This document shows, piece by piece, positions 1-5,257 of a stretch of 6,603 nucleotides of DNA. Source of the DNA: Gemmatimonadota bacterium (lineage in GTDB: Bacteria > JAAXHH01); assembly GCA_026713285.1 (NCBI GenBank), contig JAPOOT010000396.1, positions 1 through 6,603 of the forward strand. The letters are read 5' to 3'. Positions within the stretch are counted from its first letter, which is position 1; each line of letters starts with the position of its first letter. The notes beneath the pieces are model-generated. The model had not been told where the DNA came from and searched no databases. It saw nothing but the letters and a program-made list of their open reading frames with translations. Both the position numbers and the translations under genes were made by a program.

Positions 1-774
1 AAGGCGATCATGGACTATACCGATCACATCATGCTGGTCGGAAAAGGCGCGAAGCGCTTTGCCCTCGGCCTGGGATTCAAGGAACAGGACCTGTTGTCCG
101 AGGAGAGCAGGCAGGACTGGCTGCGCTGGCGGTCCCAGCTCAGTCCGGACGACGACTGGCTGGACCACGAGGACGACATCGTGATCGACCGGCCGGGCGG
201 CACGATCAACATGTGCGGCGTGGACGCCAACGGCGATATCGGCAGCGTAACGACCACGAGCGGCCTGTCCTGGAAGATCCCGGGCCGCGTGGGCGACAGT
301 CCCATAATCGGTACGGGTCAGTATTGCGACAACGAAGTGGGCGCCGCCGGGTCCACGGGTCGCGGCGAAGCGAACATCAAGGTATGCGGCGCCTTTCTGA
401 CCGTGGAGTTCATGCGGCAGGGCAAGTCGCCCCAGGAAGCCTGCCTGGCTACGTTAGAACGGGCCGTGGCCATGACGGAGGACCGGCTGCTGGACGGCAA
501 GGGCCGCCCCCTTTTCAGCCTGAACTTCTACGCCGTGTCCAAGGACGGCCGGTTCGGCGGAGCGACCATGTACCAGTACCCGGACGAATACCTCGAGGTG
601 CTGCCGGGAAGGGGCAACTACGCCGTGGCCAACGCGGACGGCGCCCGCCACGTTCCCCTGCAGTACGTGTACGACCAGACGCAGCTTCCCGGATCGCTGA
701 AGGACCGGATGATGGAGCGCGTGGAGCGGATCAGGAAGGAACGGGCCGAGATGGAAGAACAGGAGAACCGATAG
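1..774 (+). CDS. Glycosylasparaginase / isoaspartyl peptidase family Ntn-hydrolase, 5' end outside window
   Basis: The reading frame is open from base 1 (Lys-Ala-Ile before the ATG at 10), and homologues have a long alpha segment before this point, so the ATG at 10 is internal and the start lies upstream. The family hydrolyses the amide bond of N4-(GlcNAc)-asparagine, asparagine or isoaspartyl peptides after autocleavage that exposes a Thr nucleophile. Numbering from the Met at base 10, the nucleophile is Thr65 (codon 202-204) in GGTINMCG. Thr83, Arg93 and Asp96 (GRVGDSP) and Thr116-Gly117 (GSTGRGE) sit 18, 28, 31, 51 and 52 residues after it, exactly the spacing of T152/T170/R180/D183/T203/G204 in the Flavobacterium enzyme as I recall it. 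The residue pair before Thr is Gly-Gly rather than the classical His-Asp. The tail (about 225-254) is charged and probably helical. No signal peptide can be judged. It is probably co-transcribed with the dioxygenase that follows. The family is certain, the substrate is not. Confidence 0.93.
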   Translation, partial: KAIMDYTDHIMLVGKGAKRFALGLGFKEQDLLSEESRQDWLRWRSQLSPDDDWLDHEDDIVIDRPGGTINMCGVDANGDIGSVTTTSGLSWKIPGRVGDSPIIGTGQYCDNEVGAAGSTGRGEANIKVCGAFLTVEFMRQGKSPQEACLATLERAVAMTEDRLLDGKGRPLFSLNFYAVSKDGRFGGATMYQYPDEYLEVLPGRGNYAVANADGARHVPLQYVYDQTQLPGSLKDRMMERVERIRKERAEMEEQENR

Positions 775-782
775 AGGGTTTC

Positions 783-1580
783 ATGGTACTGAATGACCAG
801 CAGATCGCCGCGTTCGAGGAATCGGGCTACCTGTTCTTTTCCGGATTACTCGACGAAGAGGAAGTGAAGCCGTTGCAGGAGGCGGTTCCGGAAGTGCTGA
901 GCCGCCAGGGTCCCGAGGTGGTGCGGGAGAAGGACGACCCCACGGCCGCCCGGCTGGCTTTCGGAGCGCATACCTATTCCGAGCCTTTTGGACGTCTGGC
1001 GCGGCTTCCCCGGTTGATGGACCCGGTCCGCCAGTTGGTGGGAGACGAGGTCTATCTCCACCAGACCCGCATGAATCCCAAGCAGGGCTTCGGGAGCGGG
1101 GCGTCGTGGACGTGGCACCAGGATTATCCATCGTGGTACAAGGTCGACGGCATGCCCGAACCGAATTGCATCATGGCGTCGGTATTCATCGACGACTGCA
1201 CGCCGGTCACGTCGCCGCTCATGATCATTCCGGGATCCCACCGATGGGGGCTGCTGGACTCGGAACTCCACGCTGACGCCAAAGGCCGGGGTTATCACCT
1301 GTTTAACATCGACCGACCGACCCTGGAGCAACTGGCCGACGAACACGGCATCGAGCCGCTGATCGGCCCGGCGGGCTCGGTCGCCCTGATCCACAGCAAC
1401 ATCGTCCACGGCTCGGCCGACAACGTATCGCCCTGGCGCAGGGCCATCTTCTACCTGATCTACAACGCCGTCGGCAACGCGTGCACGCGAGAGGTCCGGC
1501 CCTGGTACCAGAACAACCGGGACTTCACGCCCCTGGAACCGATCGAGGATGATGGGTTGAGGGCCTGTGTCCGCAACTAA
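783..1580 (+). CDS. Phytanoyl-CoA dioxygenase (PhyH) family Fe(II)/2-oxoglutarate oxygenase
   Basis: A 265-residue protein, typical length for PhyH enzymes, which hydroxylate a small molecule using Fe(II), O2 and 2-oxoglutarate in the cytoplasm. The iron triad is visible: His112 and Asp114 in WTWHQDYPSW, and His209 in VHGSADN. Arg219 or Arg220 in SPWRR is placed to bind the 2-oxoglutarate carboxylate, and IIPGSHRWG (148-156) is the usual PhyH core strand. The WHxDxxxW-xxDGMP stretch resembles ectoine and amino-acid hydroxylases. The Asp in HxD argues for hydroxylation and against halogenation, since halogenases carry Ala or Gly there. The start is the ATG at 783, preceded by AGAGGG at 773-778, which overlaps the upstream stop; the 8-base gap implies one operon with the asparaginase. 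The frame stays open far upstream, but that extension only shadows the asparaginase gene. No ectoine synthesis genes are visible, so the substrate is unassigned. Confidence 0.9.
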   Translation: MVLNDQQIAAFEESGYLFFSGLLDEEEVKPLQEAVPEVLSRQGPEVVREKDDPTAARLAFGAHTYSEPFGRLARLPRLMDPVRQLVGDEVYLHQTRMNPKQGFGSGASWTWHQDYPSWYKVDGMPEPNCIMASVFIDDCTPVTSPLMIIPGSHRWGLLDSELHADAKGRGYHLFNIDRPTLEQLADEHGIEPLIGPAGSVALIHSNIVHGSADNVSPWRRAIFYLIYNAVGNACTREVRPWYQNNRDFTPLEPIEDDGLRACVRN

Positions 1581-1602
1581 CACATGTTTCTGAACGCTTG
1601 AA

Positions 1603-1620
1603 AGAAACCTGCGGGTTTTT
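1603..1620 (+). terminator. Weak hairpin-plus-T terminator after the asparaginase/dioxygenase pair
   Basis: AAACC (1605-1609) pairs with GGTTT (1614-1618) around a TGCG loop. A G:T and an A:T pair extend the stem on each side to 1603-1620. It begins 23 bases after the dioxygenase stop. The run of T is partly inside the stem and is followed by ACTTTACC, so it is a poor but plausible intrinsic terminator. Confidence 0.4.
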
Positions 1621-1648
1621 ACTTTACCTGTTGGCTGAGAATACACGC

Positions 1649-1661
1649 CTCAATCATTGAG
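1649..1661. repeat. Short perfect palindrome upstream of the MNT/HEPN module, possible operator
   Basis: CTCAA and TTGAG are perfect inverted arms around TCA. The element ends 29 bases before the GTG start of the nucleotidyltransferase gene. Toxin-antitoxin modules are often autoregulated through short palindromes at this position, so an operator is possible. With 5-bp arms it could be chance, and I found no convincing -35/-10 pair beside it. Confidence 0.25.
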
Positions 1662-1677
1662 TTGGTTTTAAGTGTTT

Positions 1678-1685
1678 GAGGAGGG
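1678..1685 (+). promoter_or_regulatory. Strong ribosome binding site that fixes the GTG start of the nucleotidyltransferase gene
   Basis: GAGGAGGG ends five bases before the GTG at 1691. The TTG at 1676 that also opens this frame overlaps the site and has no Shine-Dalgarno sequence of its own. The ATG at 1686 is in another frame. The GTG is therefore the best start. Confidence 0.75.
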
Positions 1686-1690
1686 ATGGC

Positions 1691-2026
1691 GTGAAAACAG
1701 TTGAAAAAGATGTTCTCCGACAGATGGTAAGTGTGATCGTGGACGAAGTCAGTCCCGAATCAGTAATCTTATTCGGTTCCCGCGCTCGTGGCGACGCCAA
1801 AGAAGATTCCGATTTCGATTTTGTGGTAGTGGAATCCTTGCCATTCGGGAATGGGAGAGACCGGCGCGCCGAGGCGACCCGATTGTGGCGGGCATTAGCG
1901 GGATTTGGCGTATCCAAAGATATCCTTGTTTTCAGTCGGGACGAAGTAGAGTATTGGCGCGACTCGCTCAACCATGTCTTGGCACGTGCGTTGCGTGAAG
2001 GCAGAATACTCTATGAGCGATCTTAA
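1691..2026 (+). CDS. MNT-family minimal nucleotidyltransferase (MntA-like antitoxin candidate)
   Basis: A 111-residue cytoplasmic protein, the normal size for stand-alone MNT proteins. The catalytic GSx10DxD signature is intact: Gly29-Ser30, then Asp41 and Asp43 in GDAKEDSDFDF. Asp77 in SKDILVF is the likely third metal carboxylate. The fold transfers a nucleotidyl group from NTP. In characterised MntA/HepT pairs the MNT protein adenylylates the HEPN toxin on Tyr and neutralises it, and the adjacent gene here encodes a HEPN protein. The start is GTG with a strong ribosome binding site. The last 14 bases overlap the HEPN gene, implying coupled translation. Base composition in and before the gene is lower in GC than in the flanking genes (one sampled 60-base line near its start is about 45 percent GC, against about 63 percent in the asparaginase), which fits acquisition by transfer. 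The antitoxin role is inferred from family and context. Confidence 0.88.
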   Translation: MKTVEKDVLRQMVSVIVDEVSPESVILFGSRARGDAKEDSDFDFVVVESLPFGNGRDRRAEATRLWRALAGFGVSKDILVFSRDEVEYWRDSLNHVLARALREGRILYERS

Positions 2027-2402
2027 GCAAGCTCATGTTCTACTTGCAGCGGCGGAAAGGGATTTTCACGCTCTCCGAGGCATGGAAGATGCTACGGTCT
2101 TCGCCGACGAGATTTTCGGCTTTCACGTTCAGCAGGCTGCAGAGAAACTGTTTAAGGCTTGGCTCGCGTTGCTTGGTGAGGCGTATCCATCTACGCATGA
2201 TCTGGCTCGGCTGGTCGAGATTATGAGAGCCCAGGAAGCTGCTGTTTCGAAATTTGACAACCTCGTGGAATACACCTCTTTTGCCGTCCAGTTTCGTTAC
2301 GCCCCCAGTGATCAAGGCACCTCTCCACTCAACCGATCCTTGGCGGTCCGGCGCGTAGAGGCTTTGCTGAACTCGGTTCGAAGCCGACTGGCAGACTTGT
2401 AA
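2013..2402 (+). CDS. HEPN-domain protein paired with the nucleotidyltransferase (HepT-like candidate)
   Basis: A 129-residue, mostly helical protein. The block from 38 to 68 (HVQQAAEKLFKAWLALLG, then YPSTHDLARL) matches the conserved HEPN core in which QQAAEK is followed by a P-THDL segment, and SFAVQFRYAP (89-98) is the conserved C-terminal helix. HEPN toxins are RNases that use an Rx4-6H motif. Here no His follows Arg95 or any later Arg at that spacing, so the canonical nuclease motif appears to be missing. It may belong to the HI0074-like branch, where HEPN is thought to serve as the partner or substrate-binding subunit of the MNT protein. The ATG at 2013 was chosen because it gives a family-like N terminus; GAAGG at 1997-2001 is a somewhat distant ribosome binding site. 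An in-frame ATG at 1974 would add 13 unrelated residues. The gene converges on the next gene with only 23 bases between stops, which hold a tandem TGACCGC (2409-2422). Confidence 0.85.
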   Translation: MSDLKQAHVLLAAAERDFHALRGMEDATVFADEIFGFHVQQAAEKLFKAWLALLGEAYPSTHDLARLVEIMRAQEAAVSKFDNLVEYTSFAVQFRYAPSDQGTSPLNRSLAVRRVEALLNSVRSRLADL

Positions 2403-2425
2403 TCACTCTGACCGCTGACCGCCGG

Positions 2426-3412
2426 CTAGCCCCCCGCATTCGCCGCCTGGATCGCGGCGTGGATGTACCCGTAGGCGTAGGCGAATCCCACCTGGCCCGC
2501 TTCGGGTCCTGAAATCCCGGGCACGTGATCGGGCATGATCATGTACTCGTACCCCACTTCCTTGTAGATGCGCATCGCCTTCAGCATGTCGACGTCGCCT
2601 TCGTCGGGGAATACCTCCACGAAGTTGTTCAGCCGTCCCTTGATGTTCCTGAAGTGGACGTTGAAGATCTTCTTCCTGCTTCCAAAGTAGCGGATCACGT
2701 CGAAGATTTCCTCCGGGGGGTTCTCCAGGCTTTCCGACATGCAGCCCTGGCAGAAGTTCAGCCCGTTGTAGGGACTGTCATAGAGTTCGATCAGTTTCTT
2801 GAAGCCGTCCGACATGCCCAGCACGCGGGCGACACCGCGGTACGTCCGGCCATGCCCGATCCCCGGGTCCGAAGGGTGGCAGGCCATCTGGACCTTGTAT
2901 TCCTCGGCCACGGGGATGATGACGTTCAACCAGTGTGCGATGCGCTCCCACATCTCGTCTTCGTCGGCGGGACCCCCTTCGAATTCAGGCTTCGTCTGAT
3001 CGAGCTTGTCGTATTCGAAGGTCGACAGCTTCGCGCCGCCGCGGCCATACTTGGGCTCGGTACGGATGTGGCCCAGCAGCGTGATGTTGTAGTTCAGTCC
3101 CCGTATCCCGGCCTCGGAGGCCATGCGCACGGTCTCGCACATGCGTTCCAGCGCGCGGTCCCGTTCATCGCTCTTTCCCAGAAATATCGCGCCGGCCTCG
3201 TTGTGGAAGGCACTGGCGGAACCCAGGGGGATATGGATCATCTCCAGGTTGATCCCGTACCGGTCGAACCGTTCACGCTGGGCTTTGAGCAAGTCGACCG
3301 TCCACTCGGACCAGGGTTCAGAAGGCGTCTGGTCCACGTTGAACACGCCGAGTTGGGCCAGGACCTCGATATCCGTGTCGTTTCTGCACCGGGTCTGCGT
3401 TCCGATGTACAT
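2426..3412 (-). CDS. Mannonate dehydratase-like TIM-barrel enzyme (xylose isomerase-like superfamily)
   Basis: A 328-residue cytoplasmic enzyme related to the UxuA-type D-mannonate dehydratases, which convert D-mannonate to 2-keto-3-deoxygluconate in hexuronate breakdown. Candidate metal ligands appear in the UxuA order: His179 (ACHPSDP), Cys221 (NFCQGC), His253 (VHFRNIKG) and Asp295 (MPDHVP). The segment EVFPDEGDVDML (266-277) is characteristic of this group. The protein is shorter than E. coli UxuA (about 394 residues) and belongs to a divergent branch, so another sugar acid or an isomerase/epimerase activity is possible. The start has an excellent GGAGG six bases upstream. The gene stands alone on this strand, 213 bases after the permease gene, with the MNT/HEPN module converging on its 3' end. 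A uronate role is inferred from family only, because no uxuB, uxaC or kdg gene is in view. Confidence 0.82.
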   Translation of the reverse strand: MYIGTQTRCRNDTDIEVLAQLGVFNVDQTPSEPWSEWTVDLLKAQRERFDRYGINLEMIHIPLGSASAFHNEAGAIFLGKSDERDRALERMCETVRMASEAGIRGLNYNITLLGHIRTEPKYGRGGAKLSTFEYDKLDQTKPEFEGGPADEDEMWERIAHWLNVIIPVAEEYKVQMACHPSDPGIGHGRTYRGVARVLGMSDGFKKLIELYDSPYNGLNFCQGCMSESLENPPEEIFDVIRYFGSRKKIFNVHFRNIKGRLNNFVEVFPDEGDVDMLKAMRIYKEVGYEYMIMPDHVPGISGPEAGQVGFAYAYGYIHAAIQAANAGG

Positions 3413-3415
3413 GTA

Positions 3416-3423
3416 TTTCCTCC
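3416..3423 (-). promoter_or_regulatory. Ribosome binding site of the mannonate dehydratase-like gene
   Basis: On the minus strand GGAGGAAA lies just upstream of the ATG at 3412-3410, with the GGAGG core six bases away. This is close to ideal and supports that start codon. Confidence 0.75.
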
Positions 3424-3453
3424 AAATATGAATGGTGATGTGTTACTCGTGGA

Positions 3454-3479
3454 GCGTCAGGACTTGGTGCGTCAGGACT
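3454..3479. repeat. Direct repeat GCGTCAGGACT x2, possible regulator site
   Basis: Two perfect 11-bp copies (3454-3464 and 3469-3479) begin 15 bases apart, 42 to 67 bases upstream of the dehydratase start codon. Just upstream on the minus strand is a TCTAAT sequence (3492-3487) that could be a -10 box, though no good -35 goes with it. If that box is real, the repeats sit at or just after the transcription start, a position suited to a repressor. The operator role is inference. Confidence 0.3.
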
Positions 3480-3505
3480 ATGGCGCATTAGATTCGTGTT
3501 CGTGA

Positions 3506-3529
3506 CGCGGCTTTCATGATCTCGCCGCG
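3506..3529. repeat. GC-rich inverted repeat downstream of the permease gene
   Basis: CGCGGC (3506-3511) and GCCGCG (3524-3529) can form a 6-bp all-GC stem with a 12-base loop, about 100 bases past the permease stop on the minus strand. There is no T tract after the stem on either strand, so it is not a standard intrinsic terminator. It could be an RNA-stabilising hairpin or chance in GC-rich DNA. Confidence 0.3.
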
Positions 3530-3572
3530 GGATGCCCGAGATTAGTCAAACCGCGGTTTCAGCTCGACTTTG

Positions 3573-3636
3573 GACTCTCAGCCGGCCAGACCCTCAGCCC
3601 GGCAGACTCTCAGCCGGCCAGACCCTCAGCCCGTTC
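3573..3636. repeat. Four-copy 16-bp tandem repeat spanning the permease stop codon
   Basis: Units start at 3573, 3589, 3605 and 3621. The first and third are identical (GACTCTCAGCCGGCCA). The second is GACCCTCAGCCCGGCA and the fourth matches it except for its last three bases. Read as a 32-bp period, 29 bases (3573-3601 and 3605-3633) are perfectly duplicated. Each unit carries TGA on the minus strand. The TGA of the fourth unit (3628-3626) is the permease stop, and since 16 is not a multiple of 3 the following units place stops in the other frames too. Confidence 0.85.
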
Positions 3637-5044
3637 CTTCGGCGACCTCTTCCGGTTCCTTGCTAAAGAGCCGGACGCGCTTTCCGGCCAGCATGTCCCG
3701 CAGTTTGCTGCGAATGGCCCAGAGACAGGCGAGAGACGGGATCACCATCAGCGTCGTGATGACGAAGAAGGTCCCCCAGTCGCCATCAAGCCAGTCGACC
3801 ATCGCGCCGGAGGAAGCCGCGAAGATGGTCCGTCCCGCCGTCCCGATCGACGCGAGCAGGGCGTACTGCGTGGCCGTGTACGTCCGGTCGACGAGCAGGG
3901 AGATGAAGGCGACGAAGGTCACGGTTGCGAAGGCGCTGGTAAGGTCGTCCACCACGACTGCGGTCGCGAACAGCAGTTCCGACCTGTCCGACCAGGCCAT
4001 GGTGGCGAACAGGAGATTGGTCACCGCCATGGCGATACCCGCGGCGAACATGGCGCGGACGAGTCCGATGCGGATCGCGAGGAAACTGCCCAGCACGGTG
4101 AAAGCCACGGTGACGACCCAGCCCAGCCCCTTGGAATAGAGGGCGATGTCCGACTTGGAGAACCCGATCTCCTTGTAGAAAATGAGGGACATGCGTCCGA
4201 GGAAGGCCTCGCCGATCTTGAACAGGAAGATGAAACCGAGCACGGCGGCGGCGATGGCAATCCCGTTGCGCCGGAAGAAGCTGGTCAGCGGGTTTAACAC
4301 GATGCCCACGAACCAGGCGACGACACGGCTGTACCTGCTTGTAATATGAAGGTGGGAGATGATCTTTTCATCATCCTCTACCTGTGCCGCGACGCGTTCC
4401 GAGGCGGCGGTCTCATGTACGAAGAGGAGGCCGATGTTGCAGAGGATGACCAGGGCGCCCAGACAGAGAAAGGTGGCCTGCCAGTAGTCTTCGACGCCGG
4501 CGCCTTGAAAGGCTTCCGCCGTCTCCAGGGCGATCACGCCGCCCAGTTTGAAGCCTGTCCACCATCCGACGACGGCCGTAGCCGCCCCGGCGGCCATGGA
4601 CTCGCTTTCCGTCTTGCCGATCTGCTCGATACGGAGCGCGTCGATGGCGATGTCCTGGGTGGCGGACGCGATGGCAATGGCGAGCCCGATGGCGACCACG
4701 CCGCTGAGATCGGCCGTCGGCTGGGCGACGCTCCAGAGCACGAGGCAGGTGAGGATGACTGCCTGCAGCGCGACGATCCAGGCTCTTCGATGTCCAAGCC
4801 AGGCCGTCAACAGGGGCACCCGGACCCGGTCGATCAGCGGCGACCAGAGGAAGTTGAAGGCGTAAACGAAGAAGATCAGACTCGCCCAGCCTATCGTGGT
4901 GCGGGAAAGGCCTTCTTCCTTCAACCATAAGTTGAGGCAACTGCCGATGAGCACCCAGGGAAAACCGCTGATGATACCCAGCAGGAGGATGCGGGCCATT
5001 CGGCGCTCGAAATAGATCGACAGCGATTCCAAAAAACTCCGCAT
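3626..5044 (-). CDS. AmpG-like MFS permease (PAT family, inner membrane)
   Basis: A 472-residue inner-membrane carrier with about 12 to 14 hydrophobic segments; E. coli AmpG has 491 residues. AmpG imports GlcNAc-anhydromuropeptides for cell-wall recycling, and relatives carry other substrates. Family blocks are clear: GIISGFPWVLIGSCLNLWL (23-41), FLWSPLIDRV (65-74) then GHRRAW (84-89), SATQDIAIDALRIE (127-140), KIGEAFLG (276-283) and RTYTATQYALLASIG (387-401). A hydrophilic loop at about 211-240 separates the two halves. The C-terminal tail is short and charged. The ATG at 5044-5042 was chosen because GGAG lies six bases upstream, the helix-forming N terminus begins there, and a promoter candidate lies inside the 52-codon extension to 5200. 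Muropeptide transport is a hypothesis, as no other recycling gene is nearby. The gene is divergent from the copper operon, and its stop falls in a tandem repeat. Confidence 0.88.
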   Translation of the reverse strand: MRSFLESLSIYFERRMARILLLGIISGFPWVLIGSCLNLWLKEEGLSRTTIGWASLIFFVYAFNFLWSPLIDRVRVPLLTAWLGHRRAWIVALQAVILTCLVLWSVAQPTADLSGVVAIGLAIAIASATQDIAIDALRIEQIGKTESESMAAGAATAVVGWWTGFKLGGVIALETAEAFQGAGVEDYWQATFLCLGALVILCNIGLLFVHETAASERVAAQVEDDEKIISHLHITSRYSRVVAWFVGIVLNPLTSFFRRNGIAIAAAVLGFIFLFKIGEAFLGRMSLIFYKEIGFSKSDIALYSKGLGWVVTVAFTVLGSFLAIRIGLVRAMFAAGIAMAVTNLLFATMAWSDRSELLFATAVVVDDLTSAFATVTFVAFISLLVDRTYTATQYALLASIGTAGRTIFAASSGAMVDWLDGDWGTFFVITTLMVIPSLACLWAIRSKLRDMLAGKRVRLFSKEPEEVAEGTG

Positions 5045-5050
5045 GGGATG

Positions 5051-5054
5051 CTCC
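5051..5054 (-). promoter_or_regulatory. Ribosome binding site supporting the permease start at 5044
   Basis: GGAG on the minus strand lies six bases before the ATG. It favours this start over the upstream in-frame ATG at 5200, whose extra 52 residues are polar and unlike the family. Confidence 0.55.
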
Positions 5055-5111
5055 GGAGGAAGTTTGCTTCCGCCCCTGCCGTGATTCGTGAAGGGCGGCG
5101 AAGACGACGGG

Positions 5112-5140
5112 AATGTATGCACGCGTGGCCATATCGTCAA
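5112..5140 (-). promoter_or_regulatory. Sigma70-like promoter candidate for the permease gene
   Basis: On the minus strand TTGACG (5140-5135) is followed after exactly 17 bases by TACATT (5117-5112). This gives five of six matches at -35 and four of six at -10. Transcription would start near 5105, leaving a leader of about 60 bases before the ATG at 5044. Confidence 0.45.
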
Positions 5141-5222
5141 TCGAATTGAATGCAGCGCGCGCCGCGATCGGGCCGTGTCCGGCGCGCCCGGGAAGAACAC
5201 GGCGTCCCGCCGGCGGTAGTCG

Positions 5223-5251
5223 TTGACAGGAATGCGGAAGATCGCTAGGAT
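5223..5251 (+). promoter_or_regulatory. Sigma70-like promoter candidate for the cytochrome/copper-chaperone operon
   Basis: A perfect TTGACA (5223-5228) is followed after 17 bases by TAGGAT (5246-5251), four of six matches to TATAAT. The predicted transcription start falls at about 5257-5259, on top of the ATG at 5258, so the mRNA would be leaderless. The -10 box overlaps AGGA (5247-5250), which could instead be the ribosome binding site of that ATG. The two readings conflict unless transcription starts further upstream. Confidence 0.45.
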
Positions 5252-5257
5252 AAAGCC

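Noticed and set aside
213..782. Upstream extension of the dioxygenase frame to an ATG at 213
   Set aside because: The extension is Arg/Gly-rich, unlike any PhyH N terminus, and overlaps the asparaginase gene, whose active-site residues are intact. The ATG at 783 has its own ribosome binding site and a normal family N terminus.
783..1580. Naming the dioxygenase ectoine hydroxylase (ectD)
   Set aside because: Some signature residues are shared, but no ectABC genes adjoin it and the stretch after WHQD differs from the ectoine-hydroxylase consensus I remember.
846..1646. Long open frame of 266 codons on the minus strand
   Set aside because: It is antisense to the dioxygenase, low in hydrophobic structure and rich in Arg/Val/Asp, as expected of a GC-rich shadow frame.
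2525..3505. Long open frame of 326 codons on the plus strand
   Set aside because: It is exactly antisense to the dehydratase-like gene, which has clear motifs and a strong ribosome binding site. The plus-strand translation shows no recognisable domain.
3506..3529. Rho-independent terminator of the permease gene
   Set aside because: The stem is GC-rich but has no T tract after it on either strand and lies about 100 bases past the stop, so it was listed only as an inverted repeat.
3573..3636. CRISPR-like array
   Set aside because: The 16-bp units are directly adjacent with no spacers. This is a simple tandem repeat, and no cas genes are present.
5045..5200. 52-residue N-terminal extension of the permease
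   Set aside because: It is polar and not conserved in type. A promoter candidate lies inside it, and the ATG at 5044 has GGAG at good spacing.
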